Assembly (NCBI RefSeq): GCF_002733955.1
Contig: NZ_NVXQ01000005.1
Location: 124,001 to 188,000, forward strand
Reading direction: 5' to 3'
Source of the DNA: Hoeflea sp.
Lineage (GTDB): Bacteria > Pseudomonadota > Alphaproteobacteria > Rhizobiales > Rhizobiaceae
DNA: 64,000 nucleotides
In this document: piece after piece, positions 55,102 to 64,000 of the stretch
Position numbering within the stretch: the stretch's first letter is position 1
How the letters are laid out: the number at the start of each line of letters is the position of its first letter
Position numbers and translations under genes: made by a program
The notes under the pieces: generated by a model
What the model was told of the DNA's origin: nothing
Database searches by the model: none
What the model saw: only the letters and a program-made list of their open reading frames with translations

Positions 55102-55130
55102 CGTTTTGCCTCAGTAGCTTGCATATCATC

Positions 55131-55624
55131 GATTCCGGAAGCGAATCCGGCGCCGTCACAGCCCTGACATATCCGCATCAAAAAACTAATTTTTTCAATG
55201 TCTTACAAGAGGTGACGGATTCACACCCGGTTCAGCAAACCGGATTCGGCGGATAAGTTGTCAAGCCCTCAAATTTTGTATCCAAGGCTTCCTCGAGGGA
55301 ACAAAAAGATCGGAAGTCGCGAAAAGGCAATGAATCCAATTGCCTGTTGAAAACCTCGCTCGGAGGCCTTTTTTCAACCATCGCGAGTCAATCCCTAAAG
55401 TGTGAATGAAGCGTAAATAAGCCGCTTGATATGGCCCCGCCATCCTGCCTAAATAGCTCTCGACAAGGGGCATGGAGCCGGGCGGTTTCGCGGAGCGTTT
55501 TGCCTCATTTCAGGTAAGTGTATTCCAACCTGTCCCTTGGTGCTCGGCTTTCTCGCCGGGCAAACTCAAATAAAACCTTCGGTTGCATTGGCAGTCTTGT
55601 TGCCGTGCGGTGAAGCTTTGACTC
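55131..55624. promoter_or_regulatory. Cluster of seven GANTC (CcrM) methylation sites before dnaA
   Basis: GANTC occurs at 55131, 55143, 55218, 55243, 55332, 55385 and 55620. Six lie within 259 bp, where about one would be expected by chance at one per 256 bases. In Caulobacter, CcrM methylation controls dnaA transcription, so cell-cycle control of this promoter is a reasonable inference. Their effect here is unproven. Confidence 0.65.
55426..55455 (+). promoter_or_regulatory. Candidate dnaA promoter
   Basis: TTGATA (55426-55431) and TAAATA (55450-55455) are 18 bases apart, or 17 if CTAAAT is taken as the -10; the -10 resembles that of the tRNA-Leu promoter. It would give a leader of about 470 bases to the ATG at 55935. 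Confidence 0.45.
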
Positions 55625-55934
55625 TGTCGAAACTCAGGTTTTGACGGAACGATGAAGATTTGTCCAATCCGGCGATACGAGGTCGCAGGGGCGGACAGAC
55701 AGGAAGGGAAAACAAGGCGGGGGCAACCGCATCGAAATGAACGTGTCGACGAGGACGCGTTCCGCACCGGGCCATGAAGGCCGGGGCAACTACCTAAATG
55801 TGGCAACAGGGAATACAGCGGCGATGCAAACACACACGACAACAGCACGTAAGGCGGCACAATGGGACGCGCAGACAACCGGCGTCCAACCGCTTGGCGG
55901 CGATGTTTGCCCGCCGACTGACAAAGGGGCGGAC

Positions 55935-57392
55935 ATGAACAAGAATACCAAGACCTTTGATCGGGTGATGGCGCGCTTGAAGGCGCAGGTAGGGCCGGAA
56001 GTTTTCACAAGCTGGTTCGGGCGGCTCAAGCTGCAGTCAGCATCCAAGAGTGTCGTGCGCCTGTCGGTTCCGACCGCCTTCCTGAAATCCTGGATCAACA
56101 ACAAGTATCTTGACCAGATCAGCGCGCTGTTCCGCGAGGAAGACGCAGACATTCTCAAGGTCGAGATCGTTGTCCGCTCGGCGACACGGGCTAACCGGCA
56201 GCCGCCTGCCATCGAAACCGAGAACCCGGCAAATTCGGCCGCAGCGCAACCCATCGCAGCTGCCGCTCGCAAGGACCACCATCTGTCGGTCAAGGGCGCA
56301 GGAGCGCATCTTTCGCAATTTGCGAAGGGGCCACAGGCAGCCAACAATGTCATCGGCTCGCCGCTCGACCCGCGCTACACCTTCGAAAGCTATGTCGAGG
56401 GATCGTCCAACCGGGTGGCGCTGGCTGCGGCCAAGACCATTGCAGAAGCAGGCACCGGAGCAATCCGCTTCAACCCGCTGTTCATTCATTCCAATGTCGG
56501 CCTGGGCAAGACCCACTTGCTGCAGGCAATCGCAGCAGCAGCCAGCCGCCATGCGCGCAACCCGCGCGTGGTCTATCTGACAGCTGAATACTTCATGTGG
56601 CGCTTTGCCACCGCGATCCGCGACAATGACGCGCTCTCGTTCAAGGAATCGCTGCGCAATATCGACCTTCTGGTCATCGACGACATGCAGTTCCTGCAAG
56701 GCAAGTCGATCCAGAACGAGTTCTGTCACCTGCTCAACATGCTGCTCGATTCGGCGCGTCAGGTGGTTGTTGCCGCCGACCGCGCACCGTGGGAGCTGGA
56801 ATCGCTGGATCCCCGCGTCCGGTCGCGGCTGCAGGGCGGCGTCGCCATCGAGATCGAAGCGCCCGACTTCGAGATGCGGCTGGAAATGCTGCGCCAGCGG
56901 CTGGCCGTTGCGCAGATCGAGGACGGCTCGCTTGATATCGGCGAGGACATTCTCGCCCATGTTGCCCAGAACATCACTTCAAGCGGCCGGGAACTGGAAG
57001 GCGCGTTCAACCAGCTTCTGTTCCGCCGCAGCTTCGAGCCCGATCTGACGCTCGAGCGGGTCGACCAGCTGCTCGGTCACCTGGTCAATGCGGGTGAACC
57101 CAAGCGGGTTCGCATCGAAGACATCCAGCGGGTGGTTTCGCGCCACTACAATGTGTCGCGGCAGGAGCTGGTTTCCGACCGCCGCACCCGCGTCATCGTC
57201 AAGCCACGGCAGATCGCGATGTATCTGGCCAAGACCATGACACCGCGTTCATTCCCCGAAATCGGCCGCAGATTCGGCGGACGCGACCACACAACAGTGC
57301 TGCACGCGGTTCGCAAAATTGAAGAGCTGATCAATTCGGACACCAAGCTGGGCCACGAAATTGAATTGCTCAAGCGGCTGATCGTCGAATAG
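55935..57392 (+). CDS. dnaA: Chromosomal replication initiator DnaA
   Basis: DnaA binds oriC boxes and melts the origin. Domain I has [27 protein letters not shown], the AAA+ domain has Walker [11 protein letters not shown] near residue 195 and Walker [10 protein letters not shown], and domain IV has the DnaA signature [20 protein letters not shown] 55935 is preceded by AAGGGGCGGAC and gives 485 residues. The frame continues open to 55737 and an ATG at 55824 would add 37 residues; database entries of relatives sometimes use such a longer N-terminus, so this start is not certain. dnaN and recF follow. Confidence 0.96.
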   Translation: MNKNTKTFDRVMARLKAQVGPEVFTSWFGRLKLQSASKSVVRLSVPTAFLKSWINNKYLDQISALFREEDADILKVEIVVRSATRANRQPPAIETENPANSAAAQPIAAAARKDHHLSVKGAGAHLSQFAKGPQAANNVIGSPLDPRYTFESYVEGSSNRVALAAAKTIAEAGTGAIRFNPLFIHSNVGLGKTHLLQAIAAAASRHARNPRVVYLTAEYFMWRFATAIRDNDALSFKESLRNIDLLVIDDMQFLQGKSIQNEFCHLLNMLLDSARQVVVAADRAPWELESLDPRVRSRLQGGVAIEIEAPDFEMRLEMLRQRLAVAQIEDGSLDIGEDILAHVAQNITSSGRELEGAFNQLLFRRSFEPDLTLERVDQLLGHLVNAGEPKRVRIEDIQRVVSRHYNVSRQELVSDRRTRVIVKPRQIAMYLAKTMTPRSFPEIGRRFGGRDHTTVLHAVRKIEELINSDTKLGHEIELLKRLIVE

Positions 57393-57423
57393 GCAGCAAT
57401 CGCACGCGCTTATCCCCAGAATC

Positions 57424-57456
57424 CCGGTCCGGGCCGCAAGGTCCGGGCCGGTTTTT
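57424..57456 (+). terminator. Intrinsic terminator of dnaA
   Basis: CCGGTCCGGGCC (57424-57435) pairs with GGTCCGGGCCGG (57440-57451) over 12 pairs including two G-U, with a GCAA tetraloop and a T5 tail. It separates dnaA from dnaN, so dnaN has its own promoter. Confidence 0.92.
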
Positions 57457-57611
57457 GTTGCATATCAGGGGCATAATCTGCCATTTTGCACGCCCGGACC
57501 CAGCGCAGCATGCGCCAACTTCGCGGTCCAGACCGGACAGAGCCGGACAAGACAGAATTTGAAAGGCCTGCGCAGCCAAGCGCAAGCCCCCAGCCAAGCG
57601 GTAGTCAGATC

Positions 57612-58730
57612 ATGCGTGTCACCCTCGAGCGTTCCCATCTCCTCAAGTCGCTGAACCACGTCCACCGCGTGGTCGAGCGGCGCAACACCATACCGATCCT
57701 GTCGAATGTGTTGCTGAAGGCCGAAGGCGCGACGCTCGACATGAAAGCCACCGACCTTGACCTCGAAATCACCGAGGCAACCGCGGCAATGGTCGAACAG
57801 GCCGGCTCCACCACCGTGCCGGCGCACCTGCTGTACGACATCGTGCGCAAGCTCTCCGACGGGTCGGAAGTGCTGCTGTCGACCGATGCAGACGGCGCGA
57901 CCATGACGGTGGCCTCGGGCCGCTCGAAATTCTCGCTGCAGTGCCTGCCGGAATCGGATTTCCCCGACCTGACAGCCGGCGCTTTCAGCCACACGTTCCG
58001 GCTGCCGGCAACCCAGCTCAAGATGCTGATCGACCGCACCCAGTTTGCCATTTCGACGGAAGAGACGCGCTACTACCTCAACGGTATCTTCGTGCATTCG
58101 ATCGAAAGCGAAGGGGCGCTGAAACTGCGCGCTGTCGCCACCGACGGCCACCGGCTGGCCCGCGCCGACGTGGAAGCGCCATCGGGTTCGGAAGGCATGC
58201 CGGGCATCATCATCCCGCGCAAGACCGTGGGCGAATTGCAGAAGCTGGTCGACAATCCGGACGTCACCGTGACGGTGGAAGTCTCCGACGCCAAGATCCG
58301 CTTCACCATCGGCGGCATCGTGCTGACCTCGAAGCTGATCGACGGCACTTTCCCCGACTACCAGCGGGTGATCCCGACCGGCAACGACAAGGAACTGACC
58401 GTCGATTGCCAGACATTCGCCCAGGCTGTCGACCGCGTGTCGACGATCTCGTCCGAGCGCGGCCGCGCGGTCAAGCTGGCGATTGCCGACGGGCAGCTGA
58501 CGCTGACGGTGAACAATCCGGATTCGGGCAGTGCGACGGAAGAGCTGGCCGTAGGCTATGATCGCGATCCGCTGGAAATCGGCTTCAATGCCAAGTACCT
58601 GCTCGACATCACCAACCAGCTGTCGGGTTCGGACGCGGTGTTCATGCTGGCCGATCCCGGCTCGCCGACATTGGTGCGCGATACCGCCGGCGACGACGCG
58701 CTCTACGTGCTGATGCCGATGCGGGTGTAG
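57612..58730 (+). CDS. dnaN: DNA polymerase III subunit beta (sliding clamp)
   Basis: The beta clamp tethers Pol III to DNA. The 372-residue protein, starting MRVTLERSHLLKSLNHVHRVVERRNTIPILSNVLL, has FPDL, the LPATQLKMLI loop, RYYLNGIF, ATDGHRLA and the C-terminal LMPMRV where the clamp contacts its partners. All three domains are intact. It lies 63 bp upstream of recF and follows the dnaA terminator. The long open frame on the opposite strand across this gene and recF is a GC-bias shadow. Confidence 0.97.
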   Translation: MRVTLERSHLLKSLNHVHRVVERRNTIPILSNVLLKAEGATLDMKATDLDLEITEATAAMVEQAGSTTVPAHLLYDIVRKLSDGSEVLLSTDADGATMTVASGRSKFSLQCLPESDFPDLTAGAFSHTFRLPATQLKMLIDRTQFAISTEETRYYLNGIFVHSIESEGALKLRAVATDGHRLARADVEAPSGSEGMPGIIIPRKTVGELQKLVDNPDVTVTVEVSDAKIRFTIGGIVLTSKLIDGTFPDYQRVIPTGNDKELTVDCQTFAQAVDRVSTISSERGRAVKLAIADGQLTLTVNNPDSGSATEELAVGYDRDPLEIGFNAKYLLDITNQLSGSDAVFMLADPGSPTLVRDTAGDDALYVLMPMRV

Positions 58731-58793
58731 AGGCGCTTGCCTTCCTGCACCGAAACGGGCTGCCGGCCGTCCTGCGGCTGAGCGGGGAATTGC

Positions 58794-59975
58794 ATGGCCG
58801 CCAAGGTGCACATCCAGAAACTCAAGCTCACCGGGTTCCGCAACTACGCGAAGCTGTCGCTCGATCTTGATCAGCGTCACGTGGTGCTGGTCGGCGACAA
58901 TGGGGCGGGCAAGACCAACCTGATGGAAGCCGTCTCGCTGCTGACGCCGGGGCGCGGCATGCGGCGCGCGCCCTATGGCGATCTGATCAAGGCCGGCGCC
59001 GACCCGGCGAGCGGTTTCAGCATCTTTGCCAGCCTCGAAGGCATGACGGGACCGGCCGATATCGGCACCGGAGTGGACGGCGGCGAAGAAGGCGGCTCGC
59101 GCCGGGTGCGGATCAACGGCGCTCCGGCCCGCACCTCCGACGACCTTCTTGATCATCTCAGGCTGTTGTGGCTGACGCCGGCAATGGACGGGCTGTTCAC
59201 CGGATCGGCGGGGGACCGGCGCAGGTTTCTGGACCGGCTGGTGCTGTCGGTCGATCCGGCGCATGGCGGGCGGGCGCTGAACTATGAACGGGCCATGCGC
59301 AGCCGCAACCGGCTGCTCTCGGAAGGACGCGCCGACCCGGCCTGGCTTGACGGACTGGAAGCGCAGATGACCGAGCTTGGCGTGGCGATGGCGATGGCGC
59401 GCAATGAAGTGGTCAGCCTGTTGTCGGACCTGATAGAGAGCAACACCAGCCACAGCGTGTTTCCGGCGGCCACGGTGCGGCTGGAGGGGTTTCTCGAGGA
59501 CGAGGCGCATGGCTCGGCGAGCGACATGGAGGCGGCCTTTGCCACCATGCTGGAAACCGGGAGACGGCGGGATGCCGCCGCCGGGCGAACACTCTCGGGG
59601 CCACACCGCTCCGACCTGATCGTGCATCACCGGGCCAAGGGCATGCCGGCAGCGCTGTCGTCGACGGGGGAACAGAAGGCGTTGCTGATCGGCATCGTGC
59701 TGGGGCATGCGCAGCTGGTGCGGGCGATGACCGGCCATGCGCCGATCCTGCTGCTTGACGAGATCGCAGCCCATCTTGACGAAGGCCGCCGGGCGGCGTT
59801 GTTTGATCTGATCGAGGCGCTCGAATGCCAGGCCTTCATGACCGGGACCGATGCGCAGATGTTTGCAAGCCTGGGGCCGCGCGGGCAGATTTTCAGGGTG
59901 TCTGAAGGGCGTGTGACACCTTACAAGGACGAACTGGACAAGAGCGTACCAGGCAAGAACGAAACCGCCGATTGA
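58794..59975 (+). CDS. recF: DNA replication and repair protein RecF
   Basis: RecF loads RecA at gaps. The 393-residue protein has FRNYAKLSLDL, Walker A VGDNGAGKTNLMEAV, the SMC-like signature LSGPHRSDL, and Walker B LLLDEIAAHLD. All the RecF motifs are intact, and length is typical. ATG 58794 is accepted. dnaN-recF is a common pairing; the moeB gene follows after 45 bp. Confidence 0.95.
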   Translation: MAAKVHIQKLKLTGFRNYAKLSLDLDQRHVVLVGDNGAGKTNLMEAVSLLTPGRGMRRAPYGDLIKAGADPASGFSIFASLEGMTGPADIGTGVDGGEEGGSRRVRINGAPARTSDDLLDHLRLLWLTPAMDGLFTGSAGDRRRFLDRLVLSVDPAHGGRALNYERAMRSRNRLLSEGRADPAWLDGLEAQMTELGVAMAMARNEVVSLLSDLIESNTSHSVFPAATVRLEGFLEDEAHGSASDMEAAFATMLETGRRRDAAAGRTLSGPHRSDLIVHHRAKGMPAALSSTGEQKALLIGIVLGHAQLVRAMTGHAPILLLDEIAAHLDEGRRAALFDLIEALECQAFMTGTDAQMFASLGPRGQIFRVSEGRVTPYKDELDKSVPGKNETAD

Positions 59976-60020
59976 GCCGGGAAGACAAGCTGGCGCAGCA
60001 CTGCCGTTGGGAGGGAACCC

Positions 60021-60779
60021 GTGGACAACTCACATTTGAACCCGGACGAGGTGGCGCGGTATGCCCGACACATCGTGCTGGCGGAAATCGGCGGCTCAGG
60101 CCAGCAGCGGCTCAAGGGTGCGCGGGTGCTGGTGATCGGTGCCGGCGGGCTGGGTTCACCGGTGCTGAGCTATCTCGCAGCGGCCGGTGTCGGGCTGCTC
60201 GGCGTGATCGATGATGACCATGTCTCGCTGTCCAATTTGCAACGCCAGATCCTGCACGACACCGACACGGTCGGCATGGCCAAGACCGAGAGTGCTGCGC
60301 GCGCAATCAAGCGGCTTAACCCGCACACGCGGGTGGTGACGCACGAGGTGCGCCTGACCACTGACAATGCCGTCGACATTCTGACCGGTTATGACATGGT
60401 GGTCGACGGGTCGGACAATTTCGACACGCGATACCTGCTGGCCGACACCTGCGAGGCGCTGAAGATCCCGCTGGTGACCGCCGCGGTCGGGCGGTTTGAC
60501 GGCTCGATCACGGTGCTGACGCCCTATGAGAAAGGGACTGATGGGAAACTCTGCCCGCGCTACCGCGACCTGTTCCCCGAGGCACCACCGCCGGGACTGG
60601 TACCTTCCTGCGCCGAGGCCGGAGTGATCGGTGCGCTGACCGGGGTGATCGGCACCTTGCAGGCGATGGAAGTGGTCAAGCTGATCACTGGCGCGGGCGA
60701 ACCGCTGGTCGGCCGATTGCTGCTCTATGACGGCCTCGCCGCCAGCTTCCGCACCGTGCGCTACGGGCGGAAGGGCTGA
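60021..60779 (+). CDS. moeB: ThiF/MoeB-family sulfur-carrier adenylyltransferase
   Basis: The 252-residue E1-like enzyme adenylates the C-terminus of a ubiquitin-like sulfur carrier (MoaD or ThiS). It has YARHIVLAEIGGSGQQRLKGARVLVIGAGGLGSPVLSYLAAAGVG with the P loop, LSNLQRQILH, and DGSDNFDTRYLLAD with the Arg-finger region. GTG 60021 follows GGGAGG. There is no CxxC zinc pair in the usual place, so the call between MoeB, ThiF and HesA is by length and context; rhizobia usually name this dnaN-recF neighbour moeB. A REP-like repeat follows. Confidence 0.87.
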   Translation: MDNSHLNPDEVARYARHIVLAEIGGSGQQRLKGARVLVIGAGGLGSPVLSYLAAAGVGLLGVIDDDHVSLSNLQRQILHDTDTVGMAKTESAARAIKRLNPHTRVVTHEVRLTTDNAVDILTGYDMVVDGSDNFDTRYLLADTCEALKIPLVTAAVGRFDGSITVLTPYEKGTDGKLCPRYRDLFPEAPPPGLVPSCAEAGVIGALTGVIGTLQAMEVVKLITGAGEPLVGRLLLYDGLAASFRTVRYGRKG

Positions 60780-60784
60780 GTATT

Positions 60785-60864
60785 TCGGGGACAGTTTATT
60801 TTCGGGCGATCAACCGGCAATCCAGCCATCAACGAGCGTTCGCCCGAAATTAAACTGTCCCCGA
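60785..60864. repeat. REP-like imperfect palindrome of the ggggacagttta type
   Basis: The 24-base arms TCGGGGACAGTTTATTTTCG.. (60785-60808) and ..CGAAATTAAACTGTCCCCGA (60841-60864) are inverted copies differing at one of 24 bases, with a 32-base spacer, six bases after the moeB stop. The GGGGACAGTTTA core is a sequence I recall from REP elements mobilised by single-stranded RAYT transposases. No transposase is in the window, so this would be a non-autonomous copy. Its stem could also act as a terminator between moeB and the opposing gene. Confidence 0.8.
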
Positions 60865-60876
60865 CCTACAGCTCTC

Positions 60877-61881
60877 TCAGTTCCTGAGCGGCAGCACCCG
60901 GTCGGGCGGGCGGTGGCCGTCGAAGAGGGTGCGGATGTTGATGATCACCTTGTCGCCCATGTCGATGCGGCCTTCGATGGTGGCCGAGCCCATGTGCGGC
61001 AGCAGCACCACCTTGCCTTCCGAGGCCAGCTTGACCAGGCGCTTGTCGACGGCGGGCTCATGCTCGAAAACATCGAGGCCCGCGCCCGAGAGGCGGCCGT
61101 CCTTGAGCGCCTTGATCAGCGCGTCCTCGTCGATGATGCCGCCGCGGGCGGTGTTGACAATGTAAGCCCCGGGTTTCATCAGCTCCAGCCTGCGTGCCGA
61201 GAGCAGGTGGAAGGTGGCCGGTGTCGACGGGCAATGCACCGAGACGATGTCGACGCGGGCCAGCATCTGGTCGAGGCTGTCCCAATAGGTGGCCTCGAGC
61301 TGATCCTCGGTGGCGGGATCGACACGGCGGCGATTGTGGTAGTGGATCGACAGGCCGAAAGCCTTGGCCCGGCGGGCAACGGCGGTGCCGATACGGCCCA
61401 TGCCGATGATGCCGAGCCGCTTGCCGCCCAGACGATGGCCGAGCATCCAGGTCGGCGACCAGCCCTTCCAGTTGCCCCCGGTTCCAACCAGAACGTCTGC
61501 GCCTTCGGTCAGCCGCCGCGGCACGGCAAGCATCAGCGCCATGGTCATGTCGGCGGTGTCCTCGGACAGGACATTCGGGGTGTTGGTGACGGTGATGCCC
61601 TTTTTCTGCGCGGCCTCGACATCGATATTGTCGACACCATTGCCGAAATTGGCGATCAGCTTCATCTGCGGGCCGGCCTGCTCGATCAGCGCCGCATCGA
61701 TCTTGTCGGTTACCGTCGGCACCAGCACATCGGCCGAGCGCATGGCCTCGACAAGTTCGGGCTGGGTGCGCGGTTCGTCGGTGATGTTGAGCTCGGCATC
61801 AAACAGCTCGCGCATGCGCGTTTCAACGGCATCCGGCAGGCGGCGCGTGATATAGACCTTGGGTTTTTTTCTATTTGGCAT
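60877..61881 (-). CDS. D-2-hydroxyacid dehydrogenase (glyoxylate/hydroxypyruvate reductase-like)
   Basis: A 334-residue D-isomer-specific dehydrogenase: KVYITRRLPDAVE, the dinucleotide loop LGIIGMGRIGTAVARRA, the catalytic Arg in NTARGGIIDED, Glu in VFEHEPAVD and His in LLPHMGSAT. This set is that of the D-glycerate/glyoxylate reductases, reducing glyoxylate or hydroxypyruvate with NAD(P)H. Start ATG 61881 is preferred to the frame open to 61917. It converges on the REP-like repeat and moeB. Confidence 0.92.
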   Translation of the reverse strand: MPNRKKPKVYITRRLPDAVETRMRELFDAELNITDEPRTQPELVEAMRSADVLVPTVTDKIDAALIEQAGPQMKLIANFGNGVDNIDVEAAQKKGITVTNTPNVLSEDTADMTMALMLAVPRRLTEGADVLVGTGGNWKGWSPTWMLGHRLGGKRLGIIGMGRIGTAVARRAKAFGLSIHYHNRRRVDPATEDQLEATYWDSLDQMLARVDIVSVHCPSTPATFHLLSARRLELMKPGAYIVNTARGGIIDEDALIKALKDGRLSGAGLDVFEHEPAVDKRLVKLASEGKVVLLPHMGSATIEGRIDMGDKVIINIRTLFDGHRPPDRVLPLRN

Positions 61882-62159
61882 TTTCTTGCGGTCCAGCGTT
61901 GAGAGCTCTTTAACCAAACTCGGCGACAGTGGCTTATGCGTAACGCTTTTTCTATCAGACCCTCCGGCGATGACAATCCAATGGGCCGGTATTGCTGATT
62001 AAAAAAGCGCTGCAAGCCCGAACCCAGCCACCGACGGCGCTGCCCGCGCTTGACGCCTCTGGCCATATAGCGCGCCGCCGAAGTGGCGAAATCTCCGGGC
62101 CCGGAACCAGAACAGCATCGGCGCCGTCCTCCTGGCGCCCAACCCAAAAGGTGTAAGTC

Positions 62160-62735
62160 ATGCGTCGCCTTTCCCTTTTCTCCGCCGCCTGCCTGGCCAT
62201 GGCAGGCCTGACCGTGAGCCCCCTGCTCGAAACAGGGCTCGACCTCGAATCTGGAACAGTTTTTGACACCCAGGCACAGGCCGCCGCCAAGGGGCCGAGC
62301 GGATTGCCCCTGCCCCGTTTTGTCAGCCTCAAGGCCAAGCGGGTCAATCTGCGCGTCGGTCCGGGACAGAACTACGCCGTGGCCTGGCTCTACACCAAGG
62401 CCGGCGTGCCGATGGAAGTGATCCAGGAATATGACAACTGGCGCCGGGTGCGCGATGCCGAGGGCACCGAGGGCTGGGTTTACCAGTCCCTGCTCTCGGG
62501 CGAGCGCACCGCGGTCACAGCCCCCTGGAAGATGGACGAAGCCAAGGACGAGTTCATCGACATGCACCGGGAAGCGCGCAGCAATGCCGACGTCGTCGCC
62601 CGGCTCGAGCCCGGCGTGGTGGTGGTGGTCAAGGCCTGCAATGGCGACTGGTGCGAAGCCCAGGCTGACGGCGCCGACGGCTGGGTGCAACAAAACGAAA
62701 TCTGGGGCGCCTATCCGGGTGAAGCCTTCAAATAG
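62160..62735 (+). CDS. Secreted protein with two bacterial SH3 domains
   Basis: A signal peptide (MRRLSLFSAACLAMAGLTVS, likely ending near AQAAA around residue 43) precedes two SH3-like repeats: residues about 55-115 (KRVNLRVGPGQNYAVAW, GWVYQSLLSG) and about 120-185 (ADVVARLEPGVVV, GWVQQNEIWGAYPGE). Bacterial SH3 domains bind peptidoglycan or other ligands in the periplasm; no enzymatic domain is present. The gene lies on its own between the 2-hydroxyacid dehydrogenase gene (divergent) and the ilvD terminator. Confidence 0.9.
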   Translation: MRRLSLFSAACLAMAGLTVSPLLETGLDLESGTVFDTQAQAAAKGPSGLPLPRFVSLKAKRVNLRVGPGQNYAVAWLYTKAGVPMEVIQEYDNWRRVRDAEGTEGWVYQSLLSGERTAVTAPWKMDEAKDEFIDMHREARSNADVVARLEPGVVVVVKACNGDWCEAQADGADGWVQQNEIWGAYPGEAFK

Positions 62736-62774
62736 GCTGCACGACGCCCCTCTCTTTCGTCATCATCGACACCA

Positions 62775-62808
62775 TAAAAAATCAGGCGCTGGTGATCAGC
62801 GCCTGATT
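62775..62808. terminator. Bidirectional intrinsic terminator between the SH3 gene and ilvD
   Basis: AATCAGGCGCTG (62780-62791) and CAGCGCCTGATT (62797-62808) are a perfect 12-bp stem with a five-base loop. On the minus strand the stem is followed by a T run (complement of AAAAAA at 62776-62781), ending ilvD. Confidence 0.9.
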
Positions 62809-62845
62809 GCATTTTACCTGCGCCCTCGAGACCGCAACAGGCGGA

Positions 62846-64000
62846 TCACAGGATGCGCACTGCGCCCTTGGCGGCACTGCTGGTCATCGAGGCGTAGGCT
62901 TTCAGTGCAGTGGAGACAGCGCGCTTGCGCGGCTTTTCCGGCTTCCAGCCCTCGGCCTCGCGCCTGGCGCGGCGTTCAGCAAGAATAGCCTCATCAACCG
63001 CCAGGTGAATACTGCGATTGGGAATGTCGATCTCGATCATGTCGCCGGTCTCGACTAGGCCGATGGTGCCGCCCTCGGCAGCTTCCGGCGAGACATGGCC
63101 GATCGACAAGCCCGAGGAGCCGCCGGAAAAGCGGCCATCGGTGACCAACGCACAGGCCTTGCCCAGGCCCTTGGATTTGAGATAGCTGGTCGGATAGAGC
63201 ATTTCCTGCATGCCGGGGCCGCCGCGCGGTCCCTCGTAGCGGATCAGCACCACTTCGCCGGGCTGCACCTTGCCGGTCAGAATGTCGGAGACGGCATCAT
63301 CCTGGCTTTCGAAGATCTTGGCCGGGCCGGAGAACTTGAGGATCGATTCGTCGACGCCGGCGGTTTTGACGATGCAGCCATCCTCGGCGAGATTGCCGAA
63401 CAAGACGGCGAGGCCGCCATCCTTGGAAAAGGCATGCTCGGCGCTGCGGATGACGCCGGTTTCGCGGTCGGTGTCGACATTGGTGTAGCGGCGCGATTGC
63501 GAAAATGCGGTCTGGGTGGGCACGCCGCCGGGAGCTGCACGATAGAAATCATGCACGGCTTCATCGGAAGACTGCACCACGTCCCATTTCTTCAGCGCGT
63601 CCTTCATGGTCTTTTCGTGGATGGTGCCGACCGATGTATCGAGCAGACCGGCGCGGTCGAGTTCGCCCAGGATCGCCATGATGCCGCCGGCGCGATGGAC
63701 GTCTTCCATGTGCACATCGGCTTTCGCCGGTGCAACCTTGCACAGCACCGGAACGCCGCGCGACAGCCGGTCGATGTCGGCCATGGTGAAATCGACCTCG
63801 CCCTCATGGGCGATGGCGAGCAGATGCAGCACGGTGTTGGTGGAGCCGCCCATGGCGATATCGAGGGTCATCGCATTCTCGAAAGCCTGGAACGTGGCAA
63901 TCGAGCGCGGCAGGACGCTGGCGTCATCCCCCTCGTAGTACTGCCGGGCCAGCCCGACGATGGTGCTTCCTGCCTGGCGGAACAGCCGTTCGCGATCGGA
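62846..64000 (-). CDS. ilvD: Dihydroxy-acid dehydratase (5' part outside window)
   Basis: The frame is open from the stop at 62846 to the window edge (64000), so the N-terminal part lies beyond. Visible residues include [49 protein letters not shown], then [32 protein letters not shown], and [11 protein letters not shown]. IlvD dehydrates dihydroxy acids to 2-keto acids in valine, leucine and isoleucine synthesis using an Fe-S cluster. It ends at a strong terminator. Confidence 0.96.
   Translation of the reverse strand, partial: SDRERLFRQAGSTIVGLARQYYEGDDASVLPRSIATFQAFENAMTLDIAMGGSTNTVLHLLAIAHEGEVDFTMADIDRLSRGVPVLCKVAPAKADVHMEDVHRAGGIMAILGELDRAGLLDTSVGTIHEKTMKDALKKWDVVQSSDEAVHDFYRAAPGGVPTQTAFSQSRRYTNVDTDRETGVIRSAEHAFSKDGGLAVLFGNLAEDGCIVKTAGVDESILKFSGPAKIFESQDDAVSDILTGKVQPGEVVLIRYEGPRGGPGMQEMLYPTSYLKSKGLGKACALVTDGRFSGGSSGLSIGHVSPEAAEGGTIGLVETGDMIEIDIPNRSIHLAVDEAILAERRARREAEGWKPEKPRKRAVSTALKAYASMTSSAAKGAVRIL

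Larger units (their letters stand above)
55049..55934 (+). other. dnaA upstream and leader region (886 bp, no gene)
   Basis: No protein or stable RNA gene is supported. It contains the rpsT terminator, seven GANTC sites (55131-55624), a promoter-like pair at 55426-55455, and paired hairpins at 55325-55376. The dnaA frame is open from 55737 to 55934, but I do not favour that as coding. Confidence 0.6.

Noticed and set aside
57465-59774. 769-codon open frame on the minus strand across dnaN and recF
   Set aside because: It is antisense to two intact essential genes, with low-complexity His/Arg/Gly-rich composition typical of GC-bias shadows.
1-64000. CRISPR arrays, prophage, complete insertion sequences, rRNA operon
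   Set aside because: No repeat-spacer pattern, transposase, phage gene or rRNA sequence was found.

Overview
The window is about 64 kb of GC-rich chromosome from an alphaproteobacterium, most likely order Hyphomicrobiales (Rhizobiales), family Rhizobiaceae or a Hoeflea-like relative. This rests on gene content and order: an olsB end near a malic enzyme with a phosphotransacetylase domain and mutS; hrcA/grpE opposite rph-rdgB-hemW; rsmI-yraN then gshB; ubiB-ubiE beside mutM, an enoyl-CoA hydratase, rpsT and dnaA; then dnaN-recF-moeB. The genus is an inference. There is no CRISPR array, prophage or complete insertion sequence.

Layout. 1-7.3 kb: end of ornithine-lipid acyltransferase olsB, an AT-richer O-antigen-ligase-like gene, maeB and mutS. 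7.3-17.3 kb: an unknown protein, a frameshifted ATPase gene, an adenosine-kinase-like PfkB enzyme, a TRIC-like channel, grpE, hrcA, rph-rdgB-hemW, and a GGDEF/EAL gene whose EAL end is broken in a seven-A tract. 17.4-29.2 kb: a TauE/SafE permease, rsmI-yraN, an accessory insert (small protein, LysR regulator, HWE/HisKA_2 kinase), gshB, an MscS channel, a YciI protein, comM and cysK. 29.4-35.7 kb: a probable trans-3-hydroxy-L-proline dehydratase overlapping dut, prfC, a DUF305-like protein, lepA and tRNA-Leu(CAG) with promoter and terminator.

35.8-47.6 kb is the most accessory part. It holds an HD-GYP protein, an ArsR/ArsP-like pair with an operator, an XRE-cupin/GNAT pair with a palindrome over its ribosome-binding site, two tandem MarR paralogues, an ArsR/SRPBCC pair with two matching operators, a pirin, an Lrp regulator opposite a DUF6356/glutamine-amidotransferase pair, and a GGDEF protein. 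47.6-64 kb returns to core genes: coaBC translationally coupled to a FitAB-type toxin-antitoxin pair, an FKBP isomerase, ubiB-ubiE, mutM, an enoyl-CoA hydratase, rpsT, dnaA, dnaN, recF, moeB, a REP-like palindrome, a 2-hydroxyacid dehydrogenase, an SH3 protein and the end of ilvD.

I found no clearly new multi-gene system. The best leads are regulatory or structural: two near-identical ArsR operators in a 48-bp palindrome, the Shine-Dalgarno-masking palindrome before the XRE gene, toxin-antitoxin coupling to the essential coaBC gene, GANTC clustering upstream of dnaA, the REP-like element, and two single-base homopolymer frameshifts that are either real decay or assembly errors.
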